Source: Apostichopus japonicus (Eukaryota > Echinodermata > Holothuroidea > Aspidochirotida > Stichopodidae). Taken from it: a DNA stretch of 64,000 nt. The stretch is taken from the NCBI RefSeq assembly GCF_037975245.1, contig NC_092569.1, forward strand, positions 20,996,001 through 21,060,000, read 5' to 3'. Positions 41,125 through 64,000 of this stretch are shown here, one piece after another (position 1 is the stretch's first letter; every line of letters begins with the position of its first letter). The translations under genes were made by a program, and so were the position numbers. The notes under the pieces are model-generated. The model saw only the letters and a program-made list of their open reading frames with translations. It did not search any database and was not told the origin of the DNA.

Positions 41125-41303
41125 ATCACTGTGGACGAGTGGTGCGGACTTTGGTTCGTGACACGAAGATCCGGGGTTCGATTCCTACCTTCGCCTGATG
41201 AGTCCCAAAAGGACGAAACCGGTCGTAAAGTGGAATTTGTCTGGTGTGTTATTCTTTATGGATTTACTATATATCTGTCATACCACTTGTTACACATTCA
41301 ATT

Positions 41304-41306
<3 letters not shown>
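41125..41306 (+). mobile_element. tRNA-related SINE carrying a hammerhead ribozyme
   Basis: A Leu/Ser-tRNA-like head has box A TGGACGAGTGG (41132-41142) and box B GGTTCGATTCC (41175-41185) at a normal polymerase III spacing. It is followed within 10 bases by a hammerhead with a fully consensus core (41189-41230). About 75 bp of tail then runs into an (AT)n tract. This combination resembles the small hammerhead-bearing SINEs and retrozymes described in animals such as schistosomes. Borders are estimated, as only one copy lies in the window. Confidence 0.65.
41189..41230 (+). ncRNA. Hammerhead ribozyme, type I-like, consensus core
   Basis: Core CTGATGA (41195-41201), stem II GTCC (41202-41205), loop CAAAA, GGAC (41211-41214) with the expected G-C closing pair, GAA then A15.1 (41215-41218), stem III ACC/GGT (41218-41223), and cleavage base C at 41224 giving the preferred GUC triplet. 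The stem I arms are CTTCGC (41189-41194) and GTAAAG (41225-41230), with one G-U and one A-C mismatch. All catalytic positions are present. The loopless palindromic stem III suggests cleavage as a dimer or from tandem transcripts. Confidence 0.85.
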
Positions 41307-41369
<63 letters not shown>

Positions 41370-41370
41370 C
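41306..41370. repeat. (AT)n microsatellite
   Basis: About 30 AT units at the 3' end of the hammerhead-bearing SINE. Confidence 0.96.
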
Positions 41371-41399
41371 TGGATGACAACAGTCGTGTATGTAACTTA

Positions 41400-41720
41400 A
41401 TTTCTTCCTAGCACGGTTGTGCGGTTTGTTGCTATGGCTACCGGCATGAAACTCGAGTGACAACATGCTGTAGGTTACCGTATAAGTATACTATGTAATG
41501 TACTTGTTCTACTTCCATGTATATTTATTTGTTTCATCACAATTTACAGTGTGACGGGAAGTCTCCTATAAAGCCTGTAAGGCTTAACAAAGTAGGAGAC
41601 TCCCCAAAAAGAAAAAAAGAAAGAAAAACTTAAGAATAGAAAATGAAGAACATGTATTGAACACTTTTGCAGCAGGAAGTGAACATCTGAATATTTGTGT
41701 ATGTGTGTGGTGTGATGAGT
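41400..41720 (+). mobile_element. Second Penelope-type terminal segment, split by a LINE tail
   Basis: Homologous to 35870-36075: CATGAAACTCGAGTGACAAC and CCGTATAAGTATACTATG blocks, then TTGCAGCAGGAAGTGAACA after an interruption. The hammerhead core is damaged here (CTATGG in place of CTGATGA), although the stem III palindrome ACTCGAGT and a stem I arm GACAAC persist. The insertion at about 41519-41650 is a LINE 3' UTR. Confidence 0.6.
41519..41640 (-). mobile_element. LINE 3' UTR-only fragment
   Basis: Contains only the 3' hairpin and tail of a CR1/L2-like element. Outer arms GGGAAGTCTCCTA (41556-41568) and TAGGAGACTCCCC (41593-41605) and inner arms AAGCCT (41571-41576) and AGGCTT (41580-41585) make a strong two-tier stem-loop, followed on the minus strand by an ATTT-type tail. 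No coding part remains, which is extreme 5' truncation. Confidence 0.75.
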
Positions 41721-42874
41721 GTCAAATCAAAATGATGAAAGCAGAAAACCCGAAAAAGAAGGGCACGGATTAATTTATGTGTAAATATCTAACAAAGAGT
41801 AAAATTATATTGAACCTCTTTTTCAACAACAACAAATATTTCAATAACAAACTTCATTGTCATCCAAAGATTGTTAAAGTTCTTTATTTACAAATGTAAG
41901 TCTTACACACTGTTTGAATAAACTTTCTATTAGTAAATTAATATTTCTGAATTCTAACACATCATAATTTAGCATTAATGTTAATTACCTATAAAGCCTC
42001 ATGTTCCTCTACAGCTGATACCTTGTAAATATGTTGTTGACCGAGCTAGCAAATTTAACGAACTTGTGACATTGAAAGTATCGCACAATCCAGCTTTCCA
42101 TTATGGCACTTTACCTTATTTTGCACATTTCCTTGAATCTCCTCAAGCAAATAGTGAACAGGTGCTACACATAATTTTCGTATGCTAATAAGTCATTTTC
42201 TTAACGATGATACGCTAATCCAAAAAATACTTTCTTAATAAAACTAGTATGTTGAGGTCCAATAAAATAACATAGAATAACAAGGCTATGCGATGCCAAA
42301 ACCTTTTCGTTTGATATTTGAGAGGATCCCATCACAGTGAAGGTAATCTGCTTTATATAAGAGTTATAATCTGTATTACGAGGTGAAAGTGAAAGCGGTT
42401 CCTATTACAATTTCGCAAATTGTTTCCTTACATATGACTTCTGATACCAAAAATGTGTCCATGCAACACAATCGATAAATTCACTATTATATTCCTCATC
42501 TTGTGAATAGAAGGGTGTAGTATCTTTATCAACTACAAGTTTAAATTTGAATATCATAATCTGCTGGTTTGGGAAAATTGAACATACAGCCCTCATTCCC
42601 CTGTCATGATGTGGTCTTATAGTAACGAAACTTGAGTAATAAGACTCACACTTCAGTTCTTCATAATCTTAGCTTCTAGTGTTTTAATAATATGACCTGA
42701 TTATCAAGTTCATTGCATGTTCTGAAGGCCAAATCGTCACAATCCTCTTCCCTCCTCCTCCTCCTCGCCCTTACCGCTTAACATACAATCTCAAGCAAGC
42801 AAAATATTTTTTTTAGATCCGTGGGTATCACGATTTCACAGAAGAAATGGTCGTGAATATCTGTAAGTAGAGCT
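41721..42874 (-). other. Shared 3' flank of the FREP duplication unit
   Basis: No exon. From about 41880 to the stop codon this aligns by eye with 55140-56119, for example CTTGTAAATATGTTGTTGACCG and the CAACACAATCGATAA-like block, and in part with 27790-28183. The duplicated unit therefore includes at least 0.5-1 kb downstream of the gene. Confidence 0.65.
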
Positions 42875-50224
<7,350 letters not shown>

Positions 50225-50248
50225 CTTTCCTCAATGTTTAGTCCAACG

Positions 50249-50256
50249 TATTTATA
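50249..50256 (-). promoter_or_regulatory. TATA box of the second full FREP gene
   Basis: TATAAATA followed by CG on the minus strand, ending 25 bases before the first ATG. Standard TATA spacing would put the transcription start almost at that ATG, so the leader would be extremely short. Confidence 0.5.
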
Positions 50257-50600
50257 CAGTAATATATTTTCTGGATAACTCCTTGTTAATTTCATCAAAG
50301 TACTAAGTAACTTTTAACATCTTCGTGTGGCTACTCATACATATCGTCTGAAGGAACAACTCACATAGTTAACGTTCAGCGTTATTGTTTAGAGTCGATT
50401 CGCCAAAAACGAGAAAGAAAATGAAAAGTGTTATTGATTGAAAAGAAATGATGTCCTTTTTCGTATACAGAATGGGGTCTTCTTCTATAGAACTATGAGC
50501 ACAGACACAATATCAACAATCTCTTTATAATATAAAATCAATAATTAGACCTATTTCTTTTCAATTGAAATAATTTGATATTTATTAATTTTTAAATGTG

Positions 50601-53919
<3,319 letters not shown>

Positions 53920-54118
53920 GATATCAACAATTGAATTGTCAATATCAACAACAAGATGTACTAGTGATATTTGCAGTTCATTTGTTAATATCATTAAATA
54001 AATTACTGATATCATCAATGGATTTGTTGATATCAGGAAATAATTTGTTGAATGAAAAAATCTTTTTCTGTAATCAGCAATGATATGTTGATATCAGCAA
54101 TTAATTGCTGATATCAAC
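53920..54118. repeat. Cluster of TGATATCA-centred palindromes
   Basis: At least seven copies of TTGATATCA- or TTGATATTG-like words in both orientations, joined by AATT-containing spacers. It ends in a perfect 32-bp palindrome at 54087-54118 with 16-bp arms (GTTGATATCAGCAATT). Confidence 0.85.
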
Positions 54119-54579
54119 ACATAATTGGTTATGACAAATATTGAATAAACCATACGACCTCCATTTTCTACAGTCTTTGCATCATGTATCCCGTCTTCGT
54201 TAATTGCTTTCGCGAAGTTTCTGATACTGTTTCTGCTAGATTATTGGACGAACATTTCTATCAATTTTCAACCTATTAACGTGATGCCTACTTTAACCGT
54301 AATTTGACACTCCATTTTCAACCTTTAAGCTTCACCACATTTCAAGGCTCCTTCTGTAAAGAGAATTTATCATCTTTACAGTAGCCGTCACCCCTTCTGG
54401 AAAGCAAACTCGCCAACTTCTCACTTGCAAAATAGCCAAAATAGCATGCGTAGCCATTGAGTAGCGATCATGGTATCTCCTTAATCACTCACTTTTACTA
54501 TATATTGATATTACAGCTAGGAGTTATGTTAATTAATATTTCAAGTTTATTTATCATCTATCTTGATTCTCTTTCTCTT

Positions 54580-54584
<5 letters not shown>
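54119..54584. other. No recognised gene
   Basis: AT-rich spacer. Confidence 0.5.

Positions 54585-54662
<78 letters not shown>
54585..54662. repeat. (AT)n microsatellite
   Basis: About 38 AT units. Confidence 0.97.
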
Positions 54663-54664
<2 letters not shown>

Positions 54665-54907
54665 CGTACACATTGATCAATAGCTCTGGTTCTTGTAATC
54701 TATGCCAGGCCGAGAAACTAGCAATAATAGATCATTCTAGCCCTAATCTCTTGAACAAAAGATCAGAAATCCTGGCAAGCTGCAGACACCAACCAAAACA
54801 CCCCCAAAATAAAGTCAAAACTAAGATGAAAGAGAGATAGCTTTTTAGTACACCTCCTGACGATTGCTAGTAAGCATGAAACTCTGAGTAGAGGTTTGGT
54901 TGCAAAA

Positions 54908-55031
<124 letters not shown>

Positions 55032-55139
55032 GATATATACAACAAAATTTGTAATACTAAAGTTAATTGTCATCCAAGGTTGGATAAACGTGCTTTATAC
55101 ACACATATATACATTGTTTGACTTATTGTTAAAATAATG

Positions 55140-56119
55140 GTTAAACACTGTTTAACAAACTGTACACATTTTTTAACTTATCTAGTAAATCGAAAAATAA
55201 TATTTCTGCGTTCTAGCACATCATAATTTGTCATTGTCATTTATTTTAATTTCTTTAAATGTCTACTTTCTTTCCAGCTTATACCTTGTAAATGTGTATG
55301 TTGACCGAACTAGCAAATTCAACGAACTTGTGACTTTGCAAATGTAGCACAATCCAGCTTCCTATTACGGCACCTTACCTTAGTGCACATTATGGTGAAT
55401 CTCCTTAAGCGAACAGTAAGGTGCTACAAGCATTTTTTTTGTATGATAATTGGTCATTTTCTTAACAATGATACACTAATCCAAAAAGTAAATTTTTTAT
55501 TAAATGTATTACATATTTTGAGGTCAAAAAAAATAACAGAGAATAACAAAGCTATGTGAAGACGAAAACTTGTCGTTTCATTTAGGAATATCCTATAACC
55601 GTGAAGATAATTAGCTTTATTCAAAGCGGTTTAATTCGTGTAACGAGGTGAAAGTGGTTCTTTTTATTACATTTTACTACTGATACCAAAACGTGTCCGT
55701 GCAACACAATTGATAATTCAAATTCATTATTTACATTCTCATCATCTTGTGAATAGCAGGGTTTAATAGCTTCATCAACTACAATTTAATATTTATATAA
55801 TTATAATCTGCTGGTTTCGGGAAAATTGAAGATCCAACCTTCATTCCTCTGCCATGATGTGGTCTTATATAAACGAACCTTGAATAATAAGGCTCACACT
55901 TCAGTTCTTCATAATCTAAGCTACTAGTGTTTTATTTATATGACCTGATGATCAAGTTCATTGAATGTTCTTTTAACCAAATCTTCACAATCCTGCCCCC
56001 CCCCCCCTCTTTCTCGATCCAACCAATTAACATTAGTCATCCAGCAAGCAATGGTTTTTAAAGTCCATGGGTTCATGACTTCACAGAAGAAATGGTTGTG
56101 AACCTCTCTAAGTACATTC
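55140..56119 (-). other. Shared 3' flank of the third FREP gene
   Basis: Non-coding. Aligns with 41880-42874 downstream of the second gene. A possible AATAAA on the minus strand lies near 55933. Confidence 0.6.
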
Positions 56120-56517
56120 TCACAAAGGCTTAATTTTCATATCCACTGCCACAACAGAACAGTTTTTATCGCGTGTAATCCTTTGAAACAAACAGATACC
56201 AGTATCCCAAGGAGCCCCGTATATTCCATTCAACATAATAGCATGACAACCATTGAACCACCAGCCGCCGGGATGATATTGAGTATGAGCACAATTTTGG
56301 TTGGCTAAGTCATTGTCCTGATCGTAAGTTGAAAATTTCATATCTCGATGGTAATCCATGTAGTCATATTCTGTTAAATGTATAAAAAAGAGAGTTTATT
56401 ATAATTAGCTTCTTTTTAAATTGAAGGGAACATTGTCGTCACACTAACCAAATATTTCCTTTTACAATATTTAGCTAAGTAATGTAAAGCACTTAAACAG
56501 TATATTCAATTACTAGG

Positions 56518-56548
<31 letters not shown>

Positions 56549-59500
56549 GCTTACTATAACCTAAACAAGAATGAAGGTTAACAACATTGGCCTCAACTTT
56601 GGATTGTGAACTTCTCTGGGGGGTTTTAAAATGTATTCTAAGAACCTCATTGACATTATCAGATTAACAATTCCCCATCTCTCTCTTTCACTCTTTCACT
56701 TAACAAATGAATATACATCAACGTTCAGTCAACTGAACCACACTACTGTTTAGAGGTATTTGCTAATCGCGGAACAATACGTACCGTAGCTCCCTGTGTA
56801 GCTTCCAAGCGTTATCTCGTATTGTGTTGCCTCGGAGCTAACTCGAAACAGGTTGTAATGAAGATATGAACTGTCATCATTGGTATTGTTGAACCAAATA
56901 TCAATTCTTAGTTGATGATCTCTCTGAGCTGATATGACGTGTAATTTCTCATTTCCAAGCCAGAAACTAGAGTTAAGATCACCAAATCCATCTCTGTAGT
57001 TATTCCAAGTCTCATAAAATGAAACAGATCCACTAACTCGCTTCTGACACAGCTGTATAAAAAGTAACCGCTATAATCGTAGAACTATACATAGTGTATA
57101 AGTAGAATACTTTGTTGACAAGATCTACAGTTTTCATTAGGATAACAAGAGTTGCGTCTGGAAGAGATCATGTAATTTCTCAACTTAAGATAAATTTGTC
57201 CGACGATAAATACCTTCCTTGAGAGGACTTTATAAATGATAATTAGGAAAGACCGATGATGTTACTTTGATGGTATTCATCTACTTCGAGAAACGTTGTT
57301 TCTCATCCAATTCTTAAATGATCGTTAAATTAGATGGTATATCTAATGTAGCCCAACAAGGTTTGAATTCATTACTCAAGTTACGTATCGTAAGGTATCA
57401 ATGTTGAAAAGATGATCCAGAGCCTGATATTATGAACTTCTGACGTTATTTAGGGAAGCAAAGTTTTGATAAAGTGAGTGCATGGCTGTTAGTAGTCTTT
57501 GGGAACAATGTCGGATAGTAATTAAAGCTCAAATATAAGAGATGGTTCATAACACCTTGGTTGCCTGATCACTAGGGGGAAGTAACTCCACGGCTTGCTT
57601 AAGATAAGGACAGGGATATTACAGTGTGCAGCCACGAATCCTAAAACTGTGTTTGATCAATCTTTGATAGATTATTGAACTTTCTTATATTTATAATGAA
57701 AGTTTAAGTAAAAGAACTTATATATATTCCTTTCATTTTTAGGCATTTGCGCAAAACATTTACTCATTTGAATTTTCCATTTAAATAGGTGCATTTTAAT
57801 TTTGTATTTGCAGTTCTGCAAAAATGTTAAATGAATAGTTTGCTGGTTTCCAAAAGAAAACTTACCATCCAACCATCTTTGCAGTAAACTTGGAATGGCT
57901 CATGTGGCCAAGAAGGTGGACTTATCGAATAAATGCCATCTTCGGTGGACAAATTATTATAAACATCCTGACAGTTTGTGATTACTTGACAAGTCGTACC
58001 ATTTCCCCAGTAGCTCTCTTTACACTCGCAATATGAACTTTGACCTTGGTTCTGACAGGTTGTATTATGACTGCAAGAGTATTCTTCACAGTGGAGAACA
58101 TCATTTTCACATGTGCAAAGTCTTGTGCAGTTTAAGTTAACATGCGATGATCCGTTCTGTGCAGAAATGTTCAAGAATACGATCATAAATGTTAACTGTG
58201 CTAAAGCAAGACTTCCTTCAACGGTTAATATTAAATAAATACTTAAGTAGAAAATGTGTTTTCATATCATTTGTCCTTTGCAATCTAAATGTATTTGAAG
58301 CGATCTTTTCTCGATTACGACGAAACATTGGGACTGTCATACAAAACGATGTGAAAATAGAATGGTAATCCTCTCATACCTCCTAAATAACTTTAAACAA
58401 ACCTACAAATTAATGATTCTGCCCCACCTAAAAAATCATAGATGATATATAAATCTGACTAATAACAACTTCTCACCTTCAAATTACGTTTCTAAATAAC
58501 TTTGTCTTCTTTAGCTATATCCTAAAAGGTTTATGGGAGGGGATTTCTTTAACACAGAATATAAAGCCATAAGTTCACCAAAAATGTGGAAGCCATTTAA
58601 AATCTTTACACTCTCTGTAACACGAAATGTGGAACATGCGAGTTATGTGAAAATACCGAAATGACTCCTGTGGGCGGGTGGTAACACCCGCATTCTTCCA
58701 GCGGTATGCATGCTCCATCTCTGATTAGGAATCCATCTGAACAGACGCACGTATAACCCGGTTCATCATCACAGCTCTTAAAACATCCATTGAGTCCGTC
58801 GGGATCATCGCACGTAGTTTGGCATGAACAGTTCATCCATATCATGTTGTTTGGGCAGGATTCTGAAGTATAATGAGATTTTCGACAGTCGCAACAATTG
58901 CTCTTAAGTATTTATTCAACAACGTGACGGTTCTTTCAAATGCTTACCTGGCAACATGTTAAAAACCTTACCAATTCCAAATAGATCTGTGAATTGCCTA
59001 CCGCCTGGCCGTCTAACGTATCTAATTTATATTTATTTAATAATATGTAAACGGTAAAGTTCTATATATAATTTCAATACTTAAGATATAATTTCTAAGA
59101 AGAAGTCTCTATCAAGCTGTTAGAATTGTTTTTAACTATCAATATGAGACTAGATCTATAAGCAATAATCAGAATATAGTGACTTGTAGTTTCATCACTT
59201 GAATTTGATTTTTCAGGGTGTGTCTAACATGTGTGAGTTTAATTAAACCGAGAGAAATGCAGAATATTGCGAAAAATACATGTCGTGAGCGATAATTTTA
59301 TTGGCTATTGGAGTTATCCTGATTGAAAATGAAACTAACCTATCAAATATATCAAAAACCTACTGTAAATTTTAAGTATTGAAATTATATATAGAAGTTT
59401 ACCGTTTACACATTATTCAATAAATATAAATTAGATACGTTAGACGGCCAGGCGGTAGGCAATTCACATATATATGTCTACCTATTCTTACAATTGTGTC

Positions 59501-61147
59501 TCCAATTGTGAACTGAAGGAATTTACGCTAGTAAATGGTATTCGGGTTTAAATCACCTGTTGTAGGCATCCGTGTTGTTGATAACCCAATTGTACTTGTA
59601 TCTGTTGTTTTCGCTAACGTGTCAACAGTTGACGTTAATAATCGCATTTCATCCGTAGACGGCATCCATGTTGATTTTATTCCCTCCAGTGTTGTTTCCT
59701 GTTTAATTCTTTCACCTGTAAAAGTAAATATTGATTGTCAGTTGTAGTTCAATATACTTTTTTTTTTATTCTCTGAAGTATTTATATTCAAAACACATAA
59801 CTTGACTTGTCTCAATAAACCATACACAGTCTGATAGAAGAATAGAGATTAACCGACATTCTTGGTTTAATGTTATTAAATCAGTATTATTTTCATATCC
59901 AGAAACGACTTTTAACTTCTCTCATCTGTTAACGAAATGTTCAGTGTCAGTTGTTGCTCAACCGATTTCGATACATATTAACTCCAAGTTAAACTATCAA
60001 AACTAAGATAAATTTAAATAAAATTTGTTAACTTTGAAAAAGTGTATACAGACTAATGAACTAAAACTGTCAATTGTTAGTTCCAAAGATATCACCTTGT
60101 GAAGAAGCATGCAAATTAACGTTTCAGACGAAACAACTGTATTGTAAATTAAATTGGATATGATTTCATCTAATGAACATTAAGGCACTAGTCAAGGCAC
60201 ATAGCGAGAACGAAGTTTCATGAACCTACCACGTTACATGTTGAGACCATCCATGTTTTTGAAATTCATTTTTGTTTATGATTGTCATTTTATCGGTTAA
60301 CCGAAGCAATGTTGGTTCATCTGTCGAGTGCATGGTTTTAATTAGTACTTTTACTCGGTGTTGTTGCTAACTTTTTCATTGAATATATTGCTTGAATGAT
60401 AAAATATCACATTTGTTGATTTTTCCAATAATAACACTAAGTTTTAAGTATATATTTTTGGTCCCGTAATAAGGCAAAACTAGACATATGATTGGACGTT
60501 AGCAAACGTGTGTAAAATATTTACCTCACAATGTTAATACACAATGATCTTAATTTGTCACGGTACCTGTTGTAAGCATCCCTGTTGATGACAACAAATT
60601 CTTGGATGGTGTTGGCATTTCATCAGTTGACGGTGATATTTTCATCCCATCTGTTGAGTACACTGTAGTTGCTGATTGGTCACTCATATCCGTTCCCAAT
60701 GTACTTACTGTATCTATAAACAAAACATCAAAGATTTGCGGTCACAGTATACACTTAAGCTCTGCATATTTATATTCTTATTCTTTGAGATTGAAAACTG
60801 ATTACTTGATTTGTCTCAATGATCCCTACACAACCTGATGGAAGAATCACGATTAACTGACATCATTGTTTTAATCCATTTAATCGGTATTATTTTCATA
60901 TCCAGTAAACAACTTTTGATTTTTCTCATTTGTTAACGAAATGTCCAATGTCATTTTTTGTTCAATCGATTACAATACATGTTAACTCTTTAAGATATCT
61001 AAACTAAGATAAATTTATATAAACTTTGTTAACTTTGAAAACGTCTAAACAGACTAAAGAACTTAAACTGTCGTTTGTTATTTGCTCAGACGAACATGAA
61101 ACATGTATCGGCTATCATGTGTTCTAATACATATATATATATCTAAT

Positions 61148-61188
<41 letters not shown>

Positions 61189-63973
61189 TTTTTTTCGAGT
61201 TTCATTTATATATATATATATATACGTATATACATAATCCACATACAAATTTCAATTGGGGGATGGACGTCGCTTAGGGCGAGATTTTGGGACCAAGATG
61301 TTGACACCTTCCATACCATTTTAATGTGATATGCATGTAAACTTTGATAAACGCAATATGCTTTAATTGTAGAGGGAAAATTGTTGACTGACCACTCGAT
61401 CGAGATCAAATGCGGTTGTATTTCAAGCTCAACGTGAACTTTCTGTTGGACGTTCGGAACAAGGAACGTTTATGTCTGACTCAACAGTAGTACATACAAG
61501 CGCTTGTACTTTGTTGTTGCTAATTTCGTAAAATAAAAATTGTATAAACGTGGTGAGGTTCTCAAGAATCTCTATAACATTAACGATCTTTTTCGCCAGA
61601 AAATTCAACTAAAATAACAGTTATGCTGACACGAAATGCAGACACAGCTCCGTACTGAACAGTGCACTACGGACAAATCATCACAGTGACGTCTTTTACT
61701 GACCTGGGTGCTGTTCAAACTTGTTGAAGTGTTTGCAAATTCTTAAATTCGTTTCAATTACGGAGACAAAAAAAGCATTTTTAATTCCCCTTTTTTATAA
61801 CTTCCCGGTGTGCTACTTGAAAATTTAATAAAATGTTGCTTAAGAACATATAAAATACAATATAGCTTATATGAAAAGGAGAGATTTTTTCTGTCATTAT
61901 CGTTCATCTTTAAAGCACTAGAAGAGACACAAAGAGAGAGCAGAGCTCCATGAACCTACCACGTTACCTGTTGAGACCATCCATGTTTTTTTTAAATACT
62001 TTTTTCTCTACGGTTGTCACATTATCGGTTGACCAATGCAATGATGTTTTATGTTTTGAATGCATGGTTGTAATAAGTAATTCACTTTATGGTGTTGCTA
62101 ACATTTCTATTGAATATGTTGTTGATCATATGATAAAATATCACATTTGTTTATACTTTTAATAATGAAAATAAGTTTTAAGTGGTCACATAAAATATTT
62201 TTGGTCACGTAATAAGGCAACACTGAACACATGATTGGACGTTAGCATACTTACGTAAAGTATTTACCTCACATGTTAATACACAACGTTCTTAATGTTT
62301 AACTAGTCACAGCAGCGTTCGACTAAATACTTGTTGACGTTCACTTTGAAAACAATATCATTCTGGTTTATGAATATCAATCTGTTTTCTGAAGGAGTCA
62401 AATACTGAAAAAAAGTGCATTATATATTACCACTGTACCTGTTGTAAGCATCCCTGTTGTTGTCAACAAATTCTTGGATGGTGTTGGCATTTCATCAGTT
62501 GACGGTGATATTCTCATCCCATCTGTTGAGTACACTGTAGTTGCTGATTGGTCACTCATATCCGTTCCCAATGTACTAATTGTATCTATAAACGAAACAG
62601 CGAAGATGAGCTTTACAGTATGCATTGAAGTTCCGTTTTTTTTTTATAATATATGCAAAACACATTACTTGATTTTTCTCAATGAACTTTACATAATCTG
62701 ATAGAAGAATCGGAACTAACTAACATTATTGTGCTAATCCATATAATCAGCTGTATTACTTTTTTATCCAGTAAACTAATTGTGACTTCTCTCATCTGTT
62801 AACGAAATGTTCAGTGTAAGCTGTTGTTCAATCGTTTTCAATATATGTTAACTCTTTAACATATGTAAACTAAGATAAATCTACATCAACTTTAACATGT
62901 TGGAAAAAATGTATACAGACTAAAGAACTAATATTGTCGTTTGTTAGTTGCTAAGACGAACATTTAAAATGCATCAGCATTTGAAAGGTGCATGTGAACT
63001 GAAGTTTCAAACGAAACATTTATTGTATATTAAATTGGTTAAAATCTTACACCTAAATATTACAGTACTAGACAAAATATATGAAGAGAAGGGAGTTACA
63101 AGTAACCATCACGTTACCTGTTGGGACCACCGATGATTTTTGAACTTCATTTTTGCTGGTGGTTGTCATTTTATTGGTTGACCGAAGCAATGTTGTTTCA
63201 TCTATTGAGTACATGGTTGTGAATAGTAATTCACTCGGTGTTGTTGCTAGTTTGTTTGGCAAATCATATATTGAATTAATGACAAAATATCACATTTTTT
63301 AAATATTGTAAAGAATTACATAAAGTTTTAATTGATCACGTAATATATTTTTAATCTCGAAATAAGTCAAAACTATACACGAATGGGCGTTATCATGCGT
63401 TTGTAAAATATGTAAATAAGAATATTAACACACGACGTTACTTATTTTGTATAAGTCCAAGTAACGGTAGACCAACTACTTCTTGACAACATAATAAAGA
63501 TGAGTATCATCTGTTTTATGTGGGATTCAAATACTGAGAAACGACATCATATGTTTTCACGTTACCTGTTTTAGGCATCACTGTTGTCATTTCATCAGTT
63601 GACGGTGATATTCTCATCCCATCTGTTGAGTACACTGTAGTTGCTGATTGGTCACTCATATCCGTTCCCAATGTACTTATTGTATCTATAAACGAAACAT
63701 AAAAAAATGAGCGGTTATAATATGCACTGAAGTTCTTTGTTCTGAATCTCAGTTGTATTTAGATTCAAAATACATTACTTCATCAATCTGAATGTACCCT
63801 GCATAATCTGATAGAAAAATTAGAAAAAAAAAACTTAAATGACATTATTGTTTTAAAGCATTTAATCGGTATTACGTCGGAATCTATTAACCGAATTTTA
63901 TAACAGAATTTACCTCGTTGGTCTTGTCCACCACCTGCATTCTTCATCATTAAATCCTCAAATTCGCAAAGAC
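56120..63973 (-). CDS. Fibrinogen-related protein, first exon outside the window
   Basis: Exons: 63973-63914 (LCEFEDLMMKNAGGGQDQR, as in the first gene), linkers 63685-63566, 63246-63118, 62585-62439, 60713-60567 and 59715-59557, TIL 58862-58657, EGF plus fibrinogen start 58156-57866, and fibrinogen 57052-56785 and 56370-56120. All borders and phases agree. The 1778 coding bases need a phase-1 signal exon upstream, which must lie beyond 64000. The fibrinogen part reads LCQKRVSGSVSFYETW, WLGNEKLH, DQDND, NCAHTQYHPGGWW and MKIKPL. It is the most divergent of the three intact 3' ends, with CQKR in place of FQRR. Two extra linker-like exons inside (61978-62097 and 60238-60366) carry stops and are left out. 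Role as for its relatives. Confidence 0.9.
56521..56549. repeat. Short (AT)n microsatellite
   Basis: About 14 AT units in the last intron of the third gene. Confidence 0.9.
60238..60366 (-). pseudogene. Dead linker exon
   Basis: The same 129-bp frame as the live exon at 63118-63246, with its acceptor kept. In-frame TAA follows soon after the start (AGTACTAATTAA), and the base before the donor has changed from G to T. Confidence 0.7.
61131..61226. repeat. (AT)n microsatellites in an intron
   Basis: Several AT runs at 61131-61196 and 61207-61226, inside the linker region of the third gene. Confidence 0.92.
61978..62097 (-). pseudogene. Dead linker exon
   Basis: Linker-exon homolog with the canonical donor ACAG|GTAACG and an acceptor GTTAG, but in-frame TAA comes three codons after the start (ACACCATAA). 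Confidence 0.7.
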
Positions 63974-64000
63974 CTGAGAAAAGAAAATGAAACAGAGTTA

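Overview
The window is AT-rich animal DNA: intron-rich genes with GT-AG splice sites, LINE, SINE and Penelope-like retroelements, long (AT)n and (AAT)n microsatellites, and secreted fibrinogen-related proteins. A marine invertebrate is likely. An echinoderm such as a sea cucumber is my guess, but the sequence does not prove it.

The main content is a decaying and expanding cluster of fibrinogen-related protein (FREP) genes, nearly all on the minus strand. Each complete copy reads: signal-peptide exon, short charged or Cys-bearing exon, a variable number of Ser/Thr-rich linker exons (all phase 1-1), an 11-cysteine TIL-like exon, an exon with an EGF-like domain plus the start of the fibrinogen domain, and two further fibrinogen exons with a DQDND calcium site. 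I rebuilt two full genes: 28184-34135 (517 aa if one damaged exon is skipped) and 42875-50224 (620 aa). A third, at 56120-63973, lacks only its first exon, which lies beyond the window. A partial gene (11450-12313), an inactivated minus-strand copy (16540-18469), a plus-strand pseudogene (14440-16260) and a relic split by a LINE (36931-38830) complete the family. The intact products look like secreted, mucin-linked lectins that would recognise ligands through the fibrinogen domain. An immune role is an inference from the family.

Layout: 1-9022 is a tandem array of about 807-bp units ending in an inverted, diverged partial unit (9090-9372). 9.4-20 kb holds the partial gene and the two facing pseudogenes. 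21185-25560 is a nearly complete CR1/L2-like LINE with one frameshift in each ORF. 28-34 kb is the first full FREP gene. 35-42 kb is a retroelement graveyard with LINE fragments, a Penelope-like GIY-YIG remnant, tRNA-derived SINEs and two hammerhead ribozyme motifs. 42.9-50.2 kb is the second FREP gene, containing a fresh 1.37-kb tandem duplication of one linker exon. 50.6-55.6 kb has no recognised gene. 55.7-64 kb is the third gene.

The points most worth following are the hammerhead motifs (one inside a tRNA-derived SINE, one in a Penelope-like terminal segment), the exon turnover in the linker region, the mosaic ancestry of the 28-34 kb gene, and a conserved two-tier hairpin at the 3' ends of three LINEs.
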